Assembly (NCBI RefSeq): GCF_001265075.1
Contig: NZ_LFKO01000001.1
Span: forward strand, 373,527 to 437,526
Length of the DNA: 64,000 nucleotides
DNA from: Salinicoccus sp. YB14-2
GTDB taxonomy: Bacteria > Bacillota > Bacilli > Staphylococcales > Salinicoccaceae
Reading direction: 5' to 3'
The translations under genes and the position numbers were made by a program. Shown one piece after another: positions 25,919-34,826 of the stretch. Position 1 is the stretch's first letter, and each line of letters begins with the position of its first letter. A model generated the notes under the pieces. That model ran no database searches. It was not told the origin of the DNA and worked only from the letters and a program-made list of their open reading frames with translations.

Positions 25919-26662
25919 TTAATCTTCTTTTATCTCAAGTGCTGTATCAGGATAGTCGGTGATGATCCCACGGACACCGGCATTGATCAGCTGCTGCATC
26001 TGTTCCTTATCATTGACAGTCCAGATTCTGAAGAATATCCCTTTCTCTTTCATTATTTCGATATTTTTCAGAGCGGATTTAACGTGCAGGTGAATGGCTT
26101 CCAAATCATATTTATCTATCATCTCTTCATAATTCTTCGGCAGGGATTTCGTCAAATATGCCACTCTTACGTTCGGATCATGCTTCTTCAGACGTTTTAT
26201 CGTTTCCATATTGAATGATGAGAAAACCACTCTATCCTTCATGCCGTGTGAAGCGACAACATGATGCACTTCCCTTACAATGCCAGGATAATCATAGACA
26301 TCAGTTTTGAGCTCGATATTAATGACCATATTATTTTTGGCAAAGAGAGCCAGCACTTCAAATAATTCAGGCACTCTTTCCTTATGCCATGTTTCATTAT
26401 ATTTAGGCAGCTTTTTAAACTTCATACCGGTTTGAACTTTTTTTAGTTCAAAAATTTTCCAGTCCTTGATCAGACCTTTATCAGTTGTCGTACGATCTAA
26501 ATTTTCATCATGCATGACAATGACTTGTTTATCCTTTGTCAAATGAACATCTATTTCAATGCCATCTGCACCCATTTCATAGGCTTTATTGAAACCGAGC
26601 ATCGTATTTTCCGGGTAATGTCCCATGGCCCCACGATGGCCGAATATTTTTGTCGTTGGCAT
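25919..26662 (-). CDS. Glycerophosphodiester phosphodiesterase (cytoplasmic type)
   Basis: 247 aa GDPD-family TIM barrel that hydrolyses glycerophosphodiesters to glycerol 3-phosphate and an alcohol. FGHRGAMGHYPENT holds the catalytic His and the HRG and ENT motifs; the metal-binding EIDVHLTKD and the second catalytic His in MHDENLDRTT follow; the C-terminal VNDKEQMQQL and GIITDYPD are also typical. No signal peptide, so cytoplasmic, unlike secreted GlpQ. GGAGG lies 9 nt before the ATG. It stands alone between two convergent or divergent neighbours and may recycle phospholipid or glycerol-teichoate fragments. Confidence 0.9.
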   Translation of the reverse strand: MPTTKIFGHRGAMGHYPENTMLGFNKAYEMGADGIEIDVHLTKDKQVIVMHDENLDRTTTDKGLIKDWKIFELKKVQTGMKFKKLPKYNETWHKERVPELFEVLALFAKNNMVINIELKTDVYDYPGIVREVHHVVASHGMKDRVVFSSFNMETIKRLKKHDPNVRVAYLTKSLPKNYEEMIDKYDLEAIHLHVKSALKNIEIMKEKGIFFRIWTVNDKEQMQQLINAGVRGIITDYPDTALEIKED

Positions 26663-26820
26663 TATTGATTTCCTCCAATTTAATATACAAGTTCACTTAC
26701 AATTATTATAAGATAAAATATGAGAAAATTCACTTATGAAGCTGTTACCTGTCCTTTGTATTATACAGTTTAATCATATATCATTATTTTAACAAAACTT
26801 TTATATGAGGAGAGAGTAGT

Positions 26821-27282
26821 ATGACAAAGATGAATGTTGAAAGTTTTAATCTGGACCACACAAAAGTGGCTGCACCTTACATCAGACTCGCCGGTACAAG
26901 TGAAGGCGAACACGGTGATGTCATTTATAAATATGATCTCAGGTTCTGTCAGCCGAATAAAGAACACATGGAAATGCCGGGCCTCCACTCCATCGAACAT
27001 CTGATGGCGGAAAACGTCCGCAATCATCACGATAAAGTTGTCGATCTGAGTCCGATGGGATGTCAGACCGGTTTTTATTTATCAGTGCTCAATGATGATG
27101 ACTACGACAATATCCAGAATGTCATGGAAAAAACATTGAATGATGTGCTGGAAGCCGACGAAGTGCCGGCCTGCAACGAAGTCCAGTGCGGATGGGCGGC
27201 AAGCCACAGCCTTGAAGGCGCGAAAGAAATCGCCAAAAATATGTTGGCAAGCCGCGATCAGTGGGATAAAGTGTTCGGATAA
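26821..27282 (+). CDS. luxS: S-ribosylhomocysteine lyase LuxS
   Basis: 153 aa, full length. Splits S-ribosylhomocysteine into homocysteine and DPD, the precursor of autoinducer-2, in the activated methyl cycle. The zinc-binding HSIEH (His56, His60) and Cys123 in [14 protein letters not shown] are present, as is the catalytic Cys81 in GCQTGFY. GAGGAGAG lies just upstream of the ATG; a TTGTAT-17-TATCAT promoter candidate is about 50 nt further up. Monocistronic with a strong terminator. Its role in methyl recycling links it to the SAM riboswitches elsewhere in the window. Confidence 0.97.
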   Translation: MTKMNVESFNLDHTKVAAPYIRLAGTSEGEHGDVIYKYDLRFCQPNKEHMEMPGLHSIEHLMAENVRNHHDKVVDLSPMGCQTGFYLSVLNDDDYDNIQNVMEKTLNDVLEADEVPACNEVQCGWAASHSLEGAKEIAKNMLASRDQWDKVFG

Positions 27283-27289
27283 AATATTT

Positions 27290-27337
27290 TGCTCATCCAG
27301 AGACAGATTTCTCTGGATGAGCATTTTTTATTTTTTA
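27290..27337 (+). terminator. luxS terminator
   Basis: A 13-14 bp stem (TGCTCATCCAGAGA with TCTCTGGATGAGCA), short loop, then TTTTTTATTTTTT. It may also serve the convergent membrane-protein gene whose stop lies inside it. Confidence 0.9.
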
Positions 27338-27999
27338 ACCAATTTGCCAATAACGTATACAACTAAACCTCCGATGATGTAGGCCCACCACTCTACATTG
27401 ATTACGGGGCCGAACTCGGGCACAAATACAGCTGCTGCCATGATGATGCCAAAACCGAACATTCCATAGACTGCGGCTTTCAGCATGGCTATCCTTTCGG
27501 CTTTCTTGTGGTTTTCTTTGAACAATGATTGACGGATCAGTTTGAATACCACTCTGATAGCTGTGAGAACGATAATGGTAATCATAATACCAAGAAGTAC
27601 CGTATTTCCAAGACCGACGGATTGATCGATTTCCGTAAAATAAGGAAGTACAAAACTCAGCATACCCTGAATGATCAGTAAAAATGCGACAATGTTCAAA
27701 AATTGTCCCGCGATAAAATCCGTGCGCCCTCTTTTCTTTTCAGAAGGCAGCTCAGCAATCAGTTCATCCGCGAAACCTTTCGGATTATTTCCGAAAATCT
27801 CATCAGCGTCTACACCGTCCGCCTGGGCCTCGAGCAGATGATTCAGAATCTCCATCAAAATCTCTTCACCCTGATATTCATCAATCCTTAAATCCGTTCT
27901 TAAATATACTAGAAAATCCTCATACATTTTTTTATTATCGCCGGTGAGCAGCTCTCTTTTATCATTGTTCTCCTGAATCAGAGCTTTAGTCATATCCAT
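27328..27999 (-). CDS. HAAS/DUF1129-like membrane protein paired with PadR regulator
   Basis: 223 aa. The N-terminal ~85 residues are a soluble helical domain of the kind found in PadR-linked proteins (DFLVYLRTDLRIDEY, FGNNPKGFADELIAELP); then four membrane helices (about 97-117, 130-150, 170-190, 198-218). Function unknown; such proteins are encoded after PadR genes and thought to signal with or be regulated by them. It overlaps the PadR gene by 14 nt with its own AAGGGG site, so the two are translated together. The call rests on domain layout and pairing. Confidence 0.65.
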   Translation of the reverse strand: MDMTKALIQENNDKRELLTGDNKKMYEDFLVYLRTDLRIDEYQGEEILMEILNHLLEAQADGVDADEIFGNNPKGFADELIAELPSEKKRGRTDFIAGQFLNIVAFLLIIQGMLSFVLPYFTEIDQSVGLGNTVLLGIMITIIVLTAIRVVFKLIRQSLFKENHKKAERIAMLKAAVYGMFGFGIIMAAAVFVPEFGPVINVEWWAYIIGGLVVYVIGKLVKK

Positions 28000-28327
28000 T
28001 TTTCACATCCCCTTTTCCAAGAAGTTTATTGACAGGTATTACGATCTTTTCCCATTCATCTGAAATACTTTTAAGTTCATCTTGTCCTTCAGCGCTTAAA
28101 AAATAATATTTCCGCTTCGGCCCTGAGGGTGATTCCCTCTGTTCGCTTGTGATGTAGCCTTTCTTCTGAAGACGCAGCAGCACCGGATATATCGTACCCT
28201 GTGTAATTTCCGGCAGGCCCGCCTCCTGCAGCTTCAGTGCAAGTTCGTAACCATAGACTGGCTGTTCTTTAATCACCATCATAATGCATGCATCCAGTAT
28301 CCCCTTCAGCAGTTGAGTTCTTGACAT
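27986..28327 (-). CDS. PadR family transcriptional regulator
   Basis: 113 aa, a short PadR-type winged helix. LLKGILDACIMMVI, VYGYELALKLQEAG, the recognition-helix region TQGTIYPVLLRLQKKGYI and the wing SPSGPKRKYYFLS are all characteristic. Expected to act as a dimer repressing its own operon until it binds a ligand. An inverted repeat (28373-28397), in the short region before the gene, is a candidate operator. Encoded with the membrane protein downstream. Confidence 0.9.
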   Translation of the reverse strand: MSRTQLLKGILDACIMMVIKEQPVYGYELALKLQEAGLPEITQGTIYPVLLRLQKKGYITSEQRESPSGPKRKYYFLSAEGQDELKSISDEWEKIVIPVNKLLGKGDVKNGYD

Positions 28328-28372
28328 AGTCTATCCACCTACTTTGTATAACCATATAGTAACACAATAAAA

Positions 28373-28397
28373 TACTACTCGGCAATACCAAGTAGTA
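28373..28397. promoter_or_regulatory. Candidate PadR operator
   Basis: TACTACT and AGTAGTA form a perfect inverted repeat with an 11-nt spacer, about 45 nt upstream of the padR start. PadR proteins bind such dyads in their own promoters. The sequence is not followed by a T-run, so it is not a terminator. Confidence 0.45.
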
Positions 28398-28472
28398 GAT
28401 TTTAATAAATATTTTATGGAGTCCTGTTCAAATCAGGATGCAGTTAATTCACAAATATAGAATTGGATTTTC

Positions 28473-28502
28473 ATCGGCCAAACCACTCCTCACTTGGCCG
28501 AT
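28473..28502 (-). terminator. Hairpin downstream of the TIM-barrel gene
   Basis: ATCGGCCAA and TTGGCCGAT form a perfect 9-bp stem with a 12-nt loop starting 14 nt after the stop of the minus-strand gene. The downstream side is AT-rich but has no clean T-run, so termination is likely but not certain. Confidence 0.5.
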
Positions 28503-28515
28503 AGAATATAATTAA

Positions 28516-29433
28516 TTACCTGTTCACAGACCGCCCCATCCGCACATATGTATGTCTGCGGCCACGGACGGCGATGGAGTATGTCATAATATTTTCAGGC
28601 ACGGCAATGCCGTAAAACCCTGTATCCCCCAAATGATACATGTCCGCACCGGCCATCTTGGAATTGATCGCAATCTGTCGGATGGTGTGTTCATCTGCCC
28701 CTTCCTGTGATGTCCCGATGGTGAGCAGGGCAAGCGCACCATATGCATGTGCGCTGTCCACATACTTCTGAGCCTTATCCACGGTCATCCCCGGCACCGT
28801 TCCTGGTGCCGGCATCAGGATGACGTCGGCACCTGCAGATGCAAACTGCTCAATCACCCGTTCAGAAATAATGTCACCGCCCGACTCACCAGCGACACCC
28901 GCCCCGTGCATCTTGCCGGAAATAACCAGTCCGTCTTCCCCGAAAATTTCGCGTGCATTCCGGATTGCTTCGACAGTCATTTCATTAGTCACGCCTGTTT
29001 TCGGATTGCCGGTCAGACAGACGAAATCAAAGCCGAGATCACGGGCACGCTTCAGACTCTCAACCGAAGCCAGCCGCCCCCGCGGCACTTCGTCCAGTGC
29101 TTCATGCGCGCCGGCATCTGCATCCACCGGTTCCAGGTTGATACCGATCGGCCGGCCCACCAATTTCTTCAATTCAATTATGATATTCTCGTTATTTTCA
29201 ACTTCCAGCCCCTTGACGCCAGGTTCAAACACATCAAATAAATTCAGCAGAACGATATCCGCCCCAAAAGACGATGCGATTTCCGCATTCGTAATATCCG
29301 GATAGAGCGGCTGCGGTACCGTCATCGTTTCAGCCATGATCACACGGCCCTCACTCCCCCTGATCGACTGCTTCAGTTCCTGACCCGTCATACTCAAAAA
29401 ATCCGATGCACTGCAATCCAGTAGTCTCTTCAT
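28516..29433 (-). CDS. TIM-barrel protein of unknown function (DUF7916-like)
   Basis: 305 aa, starting MKRLLDCSASDFLSM. It reads as an alpha/beta barrel related to phosphoenolpyruvate-mutase or aldolase-like proteins: GADIVLLNLFDV, VGRPIGINLEP, FVCLTGNPKTGVTN, SGKMHGAG and IGTSQEGAD are its conserved-looking loops. I recall this family being annotated as DUF7916 or wrongly as a haloacid dehalogenase; its reaction is not established. The ATG has GAGGGAG 10 nt upstream; a TTG three codons earlier abuts the site. It starts 1 nt after the acetyltransferase gene and so belongs to the two-component operon. The association is unexplained. Confidence 0.55.
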   Translation of the reverse strand: MKRLLDCSASDFLSMTGQELKQSIRGSEGRVIMAETMTVPQPLYPDITNAEIASSFGADIVLLNLFDVFEPGVKGLEVENNENIIIELKKLVGRPIGINLEPVDADAGAHEALDEVPRGRLASVESLKRARDLGFDFVCLTGNPKTGVTNEMTVEAIRNAREIFGEDGLVISGKMHGAGVAGESGGDIISERVIEQFASAGADVILMPAPGTVPGMTVDKAQKYVDSAHAYGALALLTIGTSQEGADEHTIRQIAINSKMAGADMYHLGDTGFYGIAVPENIMTYSIAVRGRRHTYVRMGRSVNR

Positions 29434-29434
29434 A

Positions 29435-29932
29435 CTATTCAAGCTCCCTCTTCATTCTTAATGATTTCTGAACTTCTCCCGTACCGGTATCGGTCTCTTT
29501 AATGCTTTGAAAATAAAAACCGTTGGACTCATAAAACGGCAGCCCGAGTGTATTACCTTCCTGCACAGAAACCCACTGTACAGAAGCGCCTTTTTTCATA
29601 AAATGCTCGGTAAAAACATTGAGCAGTTGCTTCCCTATACCCATATAACGGTAGTCACGGTCCATATAAAAGACGAACACTTCATTTTCACTGGCACTGA
29701 TCATTCCGCCTCCGATGACACCTGCAACGGTTCCGTCAGCTTCAGAGACAAAGCTGTACTGCCCCTTTTTTATATCCTGTTCGACTTTTTCCTGCGAATA
29801 CCAGAACCCGACATTTTTAGTCTTATAAGTATCCGACAACCGGTCATCCACAGTATCCAGCCAGCCGCTTCTGCAGATTTCCGCCACTCTTTTTGCATCC
29901 TCTACACGTACTTTTCTGATTTTTATTTCCAT
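29435..29932 (-). CDS. GNAT family N-acetyltransferase
   Basis: 165 aa single-domain GNAT. IRKVRVEDAKRVAEI opens the fold, FVSEADGTVAGVIGGG and FVFYMDRDYRYMGIGKQLL form the acetyl-CoA site (motif A, RxxGxG-like YRYMGIG), and NGFYFQS ends it. Substrate unknown; the W..DD and YxxK features resemble amine or antibiotic acetylators, but that is weak. The RBS is poor (AGGTG), consistent with coupling to the response regulator 8 nt upstream. Together with the kinase, regulator and exporter it might form a resistance module. Confidence 0.8.
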   Translation of the reverse strand: MEIKIRKVRVEDAKRVAEICRSGWLDTVDDRLSDTYKTKNVGFWYSQEKVEQDIKKGQYSFVSEADGTVAGVIGGGMISASENEVFVFYMDRDYRYMGIGKQLLNVFTEHFMKKGASVQWVSVQEGNTLGLPFYESNGFYFQSIKETDTGTGEVQKSLRMKRELE

Positions 29933-29940
29933 ATGATCAC

Positions 29941-30540
29941 CTAGTTTTTATAATAATAGACGGCAAGCTGTGTCCGGTCCCGAAGCTCTAGTTTGCTCAG
30001 CATCTGGGAAATATAATTTCTGACCGTCCCTTCACTCAAATACAATCTGCCGGCGATTTCTTTATTGTTCAGACCGTCAGCGACCAATTCGAGAATATCC
30101 CGTTCACGTTCTGATAATTCATCCAGGTTTTTACTGCTGGACGCGGCGGACATGCTTTTCACGATATTGCTGTCGAACACCATATTGCCCGCTTCTATCG
30201 CCTGCACTGCCGGAATGATACCGGTAAAGTTATCTTTGAGCAGGTAGCCTTTACACCCCACCTTCAGCGCTTCGGATATGTATTCATCATCTTTAAAAGT
30301 TGTGATCAGAAGTATATTCGCATCATCATATCTGTCCAGAATGATCTTGCTCGCATCGAGCCCCGTCAAATCCTCCATACGGATATCCGTCATCAGCAGA
30401 TCCGGCTGATGCGCTTCAAATAAGCGGACGGCTTCTCTGCCGCTGTTGCCCGTCTCGACTACCGTATGCCCGGAACCTTCTACAATTGTCGTCAGTGCAG
30501 AAACGACCAGAGCGTCATCATCCACTATTATTATGTTCAT
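29941..30540 (-). CDS. NarL/LuxR-type response regulator
   Basis: 199 aa, starting MNIIIVDDD with AAGGAGG upstream; the longer open frame is not used. Receiver domain with acidic pocket Asp7-Asp9, phosphoacceptor Asp52 (LLMTDIRM), Thr in LLITTFK and Lys in YLLKDN; then a LuxR-type HTH (LSERERDILELVADGLNNKEIA, GTVRNYISQ). Pairs with the histidine kinase one nucleotide upstream. The palindrome at 31598-31615, between this operon and the divergent ABC operon, is its obvious candidate target. Confidence 0.92.
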   Translation of the reverse strand: MNIIIVDDDALVVSALTTIVEGSGHTVVETGNSGREAVRLFEAHQPDLLMTDIRMEDLTGLDASKIILDRYDDANILLITTFKDDEYISEALKVGCKGYLLKDNFTGIIPAVQAIEAGNMVFDSNIVKSMSAASSSKNLDELSERERDILELVADGLNNKEIAGRLYLSEGTVRNYISQMLSKLELRDRTQLAVYYYKN

Positions 30541-30541
30541 T

Positions 30542-31582
30542 TTATATTTCCTCCTTATACAGGAAAACATGGACTTTAAAGCCATCATCATCCATCGTAT
30601 TGAAAACGCCGTTGTACTTACGCACCGTTTCTTTCATCGACTGAAGCCCCATGCCATGTTCGCTCTTTTTGTTGTGACTCCCATTGTCCTTGATTACAAT
30701 GATGATATATTCCGGATGTTCCCTGACGATTATGCTGACTGCCGTCGCATCAGAGTGCTTGCGGATATTCGTCAGAGATTCCATGACGATGGATAAAAGG
30801 TCCAGTTTCAATTCATGAGACATCGGCATATCCACATTATATTGAAAATCGATATCATAATCCGACCGCATATTATCTACATAACTCTCCACCCTGCTCC
30901 TGAAGTCGATCGATGTATCATACAGATGATGGATACTATTTCTAATATCATCCATACCTGATTTCAACCGCTTCTGAAGTGTTTTCAAAGAAGTTTTTAT
31001 TTTATCTTCATCATCCACATACTGAAGCGATTCGATCAGTAAAATACTGCTCGACAGTGAGTGCCCGAGCGCATCATGCATATCTCTTGCAATCCGGTTT
31101 CGTTCATTCAAACTTGCGCTGAATACTTCCTTTTCATGGCTTTTCATCAGTTCGTTGTGCTTCTTCTTCAACTGCATATTATCGCGGGTCAGCCTGTCTC
31201 TTATCTTCCGGTTATCCGACTCCAATGATGTAATTCTCAAATTCAATGCCGATAAATAAAAACCGGCCAATGAGAAAACCAGCAGCAGCCACTCTTCATA
31301 TATCACGAATATCAACAACAGCATGTACGCCCATTTCCCATACTTTCTATGTACGAGAAGCGTCAACAGTGGAAAATAATAAATCCATTCCACATTTATA
31401 AATATGAGCACAATAAACAGCATCGTGATGATTCCCAACAGATATTTAATATTCAGTACTTCAGGCAGAAATAAAATGATAAACGCTGTCAGCACTATAA
31501 ATATACTCGCTTCATAACTGAATAGAGCATAAATCAACGTCATCACCATGAACATCGTCATTTTTTCCAATATATCACGCAT
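30542..31582 (-). CDS. Sensor histidine kinase (HisKA_3 type)
   Basis: 346 aa. Five to six short membrane helices occupy the first ~140 residues with no sizeable extracellular loop, as in intramembrane-sensing kinases of bacilli. A coiled linker leads to NRIARDMHDALGHSLSSSI with the phosphorylated His, and a GHKL ATPase domain (MESLTNIRKHSDAT, IIVIKDNGS, GMGLQSM). GAGGTG precedes the ATG by 6 nt. Cotranscribed with the regulator and divergent from a three-gene ABC exporter, the arrangement of the linearmycin-resistance LnrJK system and relatives. It probably senses membrane-active compounds. Confidence 0.9.
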   Translation of the reverse strand: MRDILEKMTMFMVMTLIYALFSYEASIFIVLTAFIILFLPEVLNIKYLLGIITMLFIVLIFINVEWIYYFPLLTLLVHRKYGKWAYMLLLIFVIYEEWLLLVFSLAGFYLSALNLRITSLESDNRKIRDRLTRDNMQLKKKHNELMKSHEKEVFSASLNERNRIARDMHDALGHSLSSSILLIESLQYVDDEDKIKTSLKTLQKRLKSGMDDIRNSIHHLYDTSIDFRSRVESYVDNMRSDYDIDFQYNVDMPMSHELKLDLLSIVMESLTNIRKHSDATAVSIIVREHPEYIIIVIKDNGSHNKKSEHGMGLQSMKETVRKYNGVFNTMDDDGFKVHVFLYKEEI

Positions 31583-31597
31583 TATATTCACCTCACT

Positions 31598-31615
31598 ATA
31601 TGACAAATGTCATAT
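31598..31615. promoter_or_regulatory. Perfect palindrome between kinase and ABC exporter operons
   Basis: ATATGACAAATGTCATAT is an 8+2+8 perfect dyad 15 nt upstream of the kinase start and about 80 nt before the exporter start. NarL-type regulators bind dyads of this size, so it is a likely site for autoregulation and exporter control. Confidence 0.6.
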
Positions 31616-31696
31616 CACTTCGTTACAGAGGGCACTAACCTTACCTTAATTAATATTATAAACTTAAATTAACAAATGTAATAGGAGGGACTCAAA

Positions 31697-32623
31697 ATGA
31701 TACTGATGAAAAATGTAATCAAACGGTATAAAGAAGTGATTGCTCTGGATCATTTTTCTTTTTCAGCCGGTGAAAATGAAATCATCGGCCTGCTCGGTCC
31801 GAACGGCTGCGGTAAAACGACAGCCATAAACTGTATGCTCTCCATATTGAAATTCGACCAGGGCGAAATAGAAATTTTCGGAGAAAAAGTCGATCCAAAT
31901 AATAATGATATAAAAAAGCGCATAGGTGTCGTCCCCCAGGAAATTGCGATATTCGAAAATTTGAATGTCGTTGAAAATATCAGCTTTTTCTGCGGACTTT
32001 ATGTTAAAGACAGCAGAACACGTAAAAGACTTGTAGATGAAGCGGTTGAGTTCGTCGGTCTCGAAAAATACAGGAAGTTCAGTCCTAAACAGCTGAGCGG
32101 CGGACTGAAGCGACGTCTCAATATCGCCTGCGGCATCGCACATAAACCTGATCTTTTATTTCTCGATGAACCGACTGTTGCGGTAGATGCACAGAGCCGG
32201 AATTTTATTTTGGAAGGCATCAAGAAAATGAAAGATAACGGCACAACAGTTGTCTATACCACCCACTATCTGGAGGAAGCTGAGGATTTATGTGACCGTC
32301 TTGTCATTATGGATAACGGCCGCAATGTCGCCCAGGGCACGTTAAATGAACTTCAGAAATCCATTTCCACACAGGAAAGCATCACGGTCAGCTTTGTCGA
32401 TGATGCCGATCTGCGTAAACGGCTGAAGTCACTTCCGAATGTCGTCAACGTCAAAAAGAGTGATGATTTGTACACCATTCAGTTTGAAAAACATCAGAAC
32501 AATTTGCCGAACCTCATAAAATTCATCGAGGAGAACCAGTTGACCTACACGCAGATTTCCAGTGAAAAACCATCACTCAGCAATATCTTCCTGGAGTTGA
32601 CCGGCAAGGAGTTGAGAGACTGA
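31697..32623 (+). CDS. ABC exporter ATPase (LnrL/YvfR-like)
   Basis: 308 aa single ABC domain with a C-terminal extension typical of drug- and lipid-exporter ATPases. Walker A GPNGCGKTT (about 37-45), Q-loop VVPQEIAIFENL, signature LSGGLKRRLNIA, Walker B LLFLDEPTVAVD, switch His in VYTTHYLEEAE. AGGAGG lies 8 nt before the ATG. The next gene starts inside its stop (TGATG). Works with the two permeases that follow; the layout with the divergent two-component system resembles the linearmycin exporter LnrLMN. Confidence 0.92.
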   Translation: MILMKNVIKRYKEVIALDHFSFSAGENEIIGLLGPNGCGKTTAINCMLSILKFDQGEIEIFGEKVDPNNNDIKKRIGVVPQEIAIFENLNVVENISFFCGLYVKDSRTRKRLVDEAVEFVGLEKYRKFSPKQLSGGLKRRLNIACGIAHKPDLLFLDEPTVAVDAQSRNFILEGIKKMKDNGTTVVYTTHYLEEAEDLCDRLVIMDNGRNVAQGTLNELQKSISTQESITVSFVDDADLRKRLKSLPNVVNVKKSDDLYTIQFEKHQNNLPNLIKFIEENQLTYTQISSEKPSLSNIFLELTGKELRD

Positions 32624-33675
32624 TGGGTATATTCAAAATGACATACCAGATGATGCTGATTAATTTCAAAGACTTCGGCTACTGGTTTTGGACACTGCTC
32701 TATCCGCTTTTGCTGTCGACACTTTTTATATTGACCACATCCAATATCACCGGTGACGACATGGATGACATTCCAGTCGGCATTACAGAAGAACATCAAC
32801 TGGCTTCTACACTCGACCAAGTCGAAATTTTGGAAGTGACAGAAACTACGGAACCTGAAGCGCTGACATTGATGGAGAATGAAGAGCTGTCAGGGTTTAT
32901 TACAGATGATAATGAACTGATTGTAACGAGCAGCGGCTTGAACCAGACGATACTGGAATCCGTTCTGAATGAAATCATTCAGATTTATGAAAGCGGCATT
33001 CCAATCGAAAATTTTTCCTTTGATGACAATTTCATTGTAGAAACTGATGCCGACCGCGAACCGCAGGTGATCATGTTTTACTCTCTGATCGCCATGATGG
33101 TGTTTTATACCATGTTTTCGAGCATCGAGTTCATGACGACAATGCAGCCGAATTTGAGCACGATGGGTGCAAGATTTCAAGCAAGTCCCTACAGCAAGAT
33201 CAAAATGCTGATGGCAAGTGCTGTCGGCGCCCTTGGACTCGGACTGCTCACCAACTTCATCATCATTGCCTATTTGATGATATTTTATCAGGGCACGTTG
33301 TTCAATGCTCTGATGCCGACTATCATTCTGCTTATTTTCGGTAACATTGCCGGCATCGGCATCGGTTTTGCTGTCGGTCTTTTCCCGAAGATCAATGCGA
33401 GCTTTAAAACATTTGTCGGTCTCATATTTTTACTTACACTGACATTCAGTGCAGGGATGATTGGTCCGGCAGTAAGAGTGCTTGTCAATGAGAACCTCCC
33501 GCTGCTTAATGATTTGAATCCCGTCGCCCGTCTCGCAGATACATTATTCAGAATCAATCTGATGGATAACTTTGATGATTATATGATGACACTCGGAATT
33601 TTAACCGGCATTGCCGTCGTCATGTTCATGTTTACTTTATTCGCCTTGAGGAGGAAACAATATGACAGTCTTTAA
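32623..33675 (+). CDS. ABC-2 type exporter permease 1
   Basis: 350 aa. One N-terminal membrane helix (about 18-40), a large extracytoplasmic loop of about 120 residues, then five helices from about residue 145 to the end, the standard ABC-2 drug exporter layout. FWTLLYPLLLSTLF and FSAGMIGPAVRVLVN are typical. Translation starts within the stop of the ATPase gene and its end overlaps the second permease. Probably forms a heterodimer with the next protein. Confidence 0.87.
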   Translation: MGIFKMTYQMMLINFKDFGYWFWTLLYPLLLSTLFILTTSNITGDDMDDIPVGITEEHQLASTLDQVEILEVTETTEPEALTLMENEELSGFITDDNELIVTSSGLNQTILESVLNEIIQIYESGIPIENFSFDDNFIVETDADREPQVIMFYSLIAMMVFYTMFSSIEFMTTMQPNLSTMGARFQASPYSKIKMLMASAVGALGLGLLTNFIIIAYLMIFYQGTLFNALMPTIILLIFGNIAGIGIGFAVGLFPKINASFKTFVGLIFLLTLTFSAGMIGPAVRVLVNENLPLLNDLNPVARLADTLFRINLMDNFDDYMMTLGILTGIAVVMFMFTLFALRRKQYDSL

Positions 33676-34795
33676 AGGTATGCTCCTCCATTTTTGGAGA
33701 TATAAAATAATGGTCATCATCGTCACTTTTCTGTTTTTTGGAATCGCAGTACTGTTTGCCCAAAACCAGTCTGCTGATGTGTTTGAAACCAGTTCGATGG
33801 ATATTAAAGTCGTCAATCAGGCAGATTCCGAAATTGCTGACGGTCTGATCGACCATTTGAGTACGAATAATAATGTGGATGTCGTAAATGATTACGACAG
33901 AAATCAGGTAATTGAAGAAGTTTATCTGCTGGAAATTGATGGCGCAGTTGTCATTGATGAAAATATCGAATCAAAATTTATGAACGGCGCTTCGACGGTT
34001 GAAATACTCACGGATCCACGTGGCAGCGGAAGCATCCATTTGAATAATGAAGTATCAAAATATTTCCGCTTTCTAAATGCAGATTACAATTACACTGACA
34101 CAGTTGATACCGAAAGTACTTTATCGACTCTTGAGAACGGCATCACCGTCAATATCGCCAATCCGGAAAATGCCACGGAAGAATCTGACTTTGAAGGTAT
34201 GAAGTTCTATACAAACTATGCGGGCTACATCATCATGCTCTTACTTTTGATGTTCATCGGCAATATCATGACCGAATTTAATGAGCCGAACCTTAGAAAC
34301 AGAGCCAGAGTATCGCCTTTGAAGACCATTTCATATACAACACAGATCATCATCGCCCAGAGTATCATGGCTGTATTTGCTGTACTGATTCTGTTTTTTG
34401 GCGGCATATTCATAAGATGGGACAGTCTCGACGGTGTACCGCTGGATAAAATTTTCGTTGCACTGATATTGATCAGCCTCTTCACGCTGTCACTCCAGTT
34501 TGTCGTTTCTTCACTGACGACGAATAAATTTCTGATCAATGGCATCGCAAATTTCATCTCCATCGGGATGGCGTTTTTGTCCGGGATATTTATTCCAGAA
34601 GAAGTGCTCGGGGAGACGGTGCAGAATATTTCGAGATTTCTGCCGCTCTATCACTTCACTCAGATCTATGGCGAATCCGGCATTACATGGTCTGAAAGCA
34701 TCTCTCACGTGATGATATTAGTACTCTTCATCATCGCGATGCTGATTATCGGAATAATCTTTGAAAATAAAAGAAAAAGCTCATTTAATTTATGA
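33662..34795 (+). CDS. ABC-2 type exporter permease 2
   Basis: 377 aa, same topology as the preceding permease: an N-terminal helix (about 13-33), an extracytoplasmic segment of about 150 residues, and five helices from about 190. SGIFIPEEVLGETVQNISRF is the conserved C-terminal loop of LnrM/N- and YvfS-type permeases. GAGGAGG lies within the end of the previous gene, which it overlaps by 14 nt. No clear terminator separates it from the small gene downstream. Confidence 0.87.
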   Translation: MTVFKGMLLHFWRYKIMVIIVTFLFFGIAVLFAQNQSADVFETSSMDIKVVNQADSEIADGLIDHLSTNNNVDVVNDYDRNQVIEEVYLLEIDGAVVIDENIESKFMNGASTVEILTDPRGSGSIHLNNEVSKYFRFLNADYNYTDTVDTESTLSTLENGITVNIANPENATEESDFEGMKFYTNYAGYIIMLLLLMFIGNIMTEFNEPNLRNRARVSPLKTISYTTQIIIAQSIMAVFAVLILFFGGIFIRWDSLDGVPLDKIFVALILISLFTLSLQFVVSSLTTNKFLINGIANFISIGMAFLSGIFIPEEVLGETVQNISRFLPLYHFTQIYGESGITWSESISHVMILVLFIIAMLIIGIIFENKRKSSFNL

Positions 34796-34826
34796 TAATC
34801 GGGTAAAATGGTATCAGGGGTGGATA

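Noticed and set aside
28747-29305. Two plus-strand frames of about 160 codons opposite the TIM-barrel gene
   Set aside because: Antisense shadows of a GC-richer gene, without start signals or recognisable domains.
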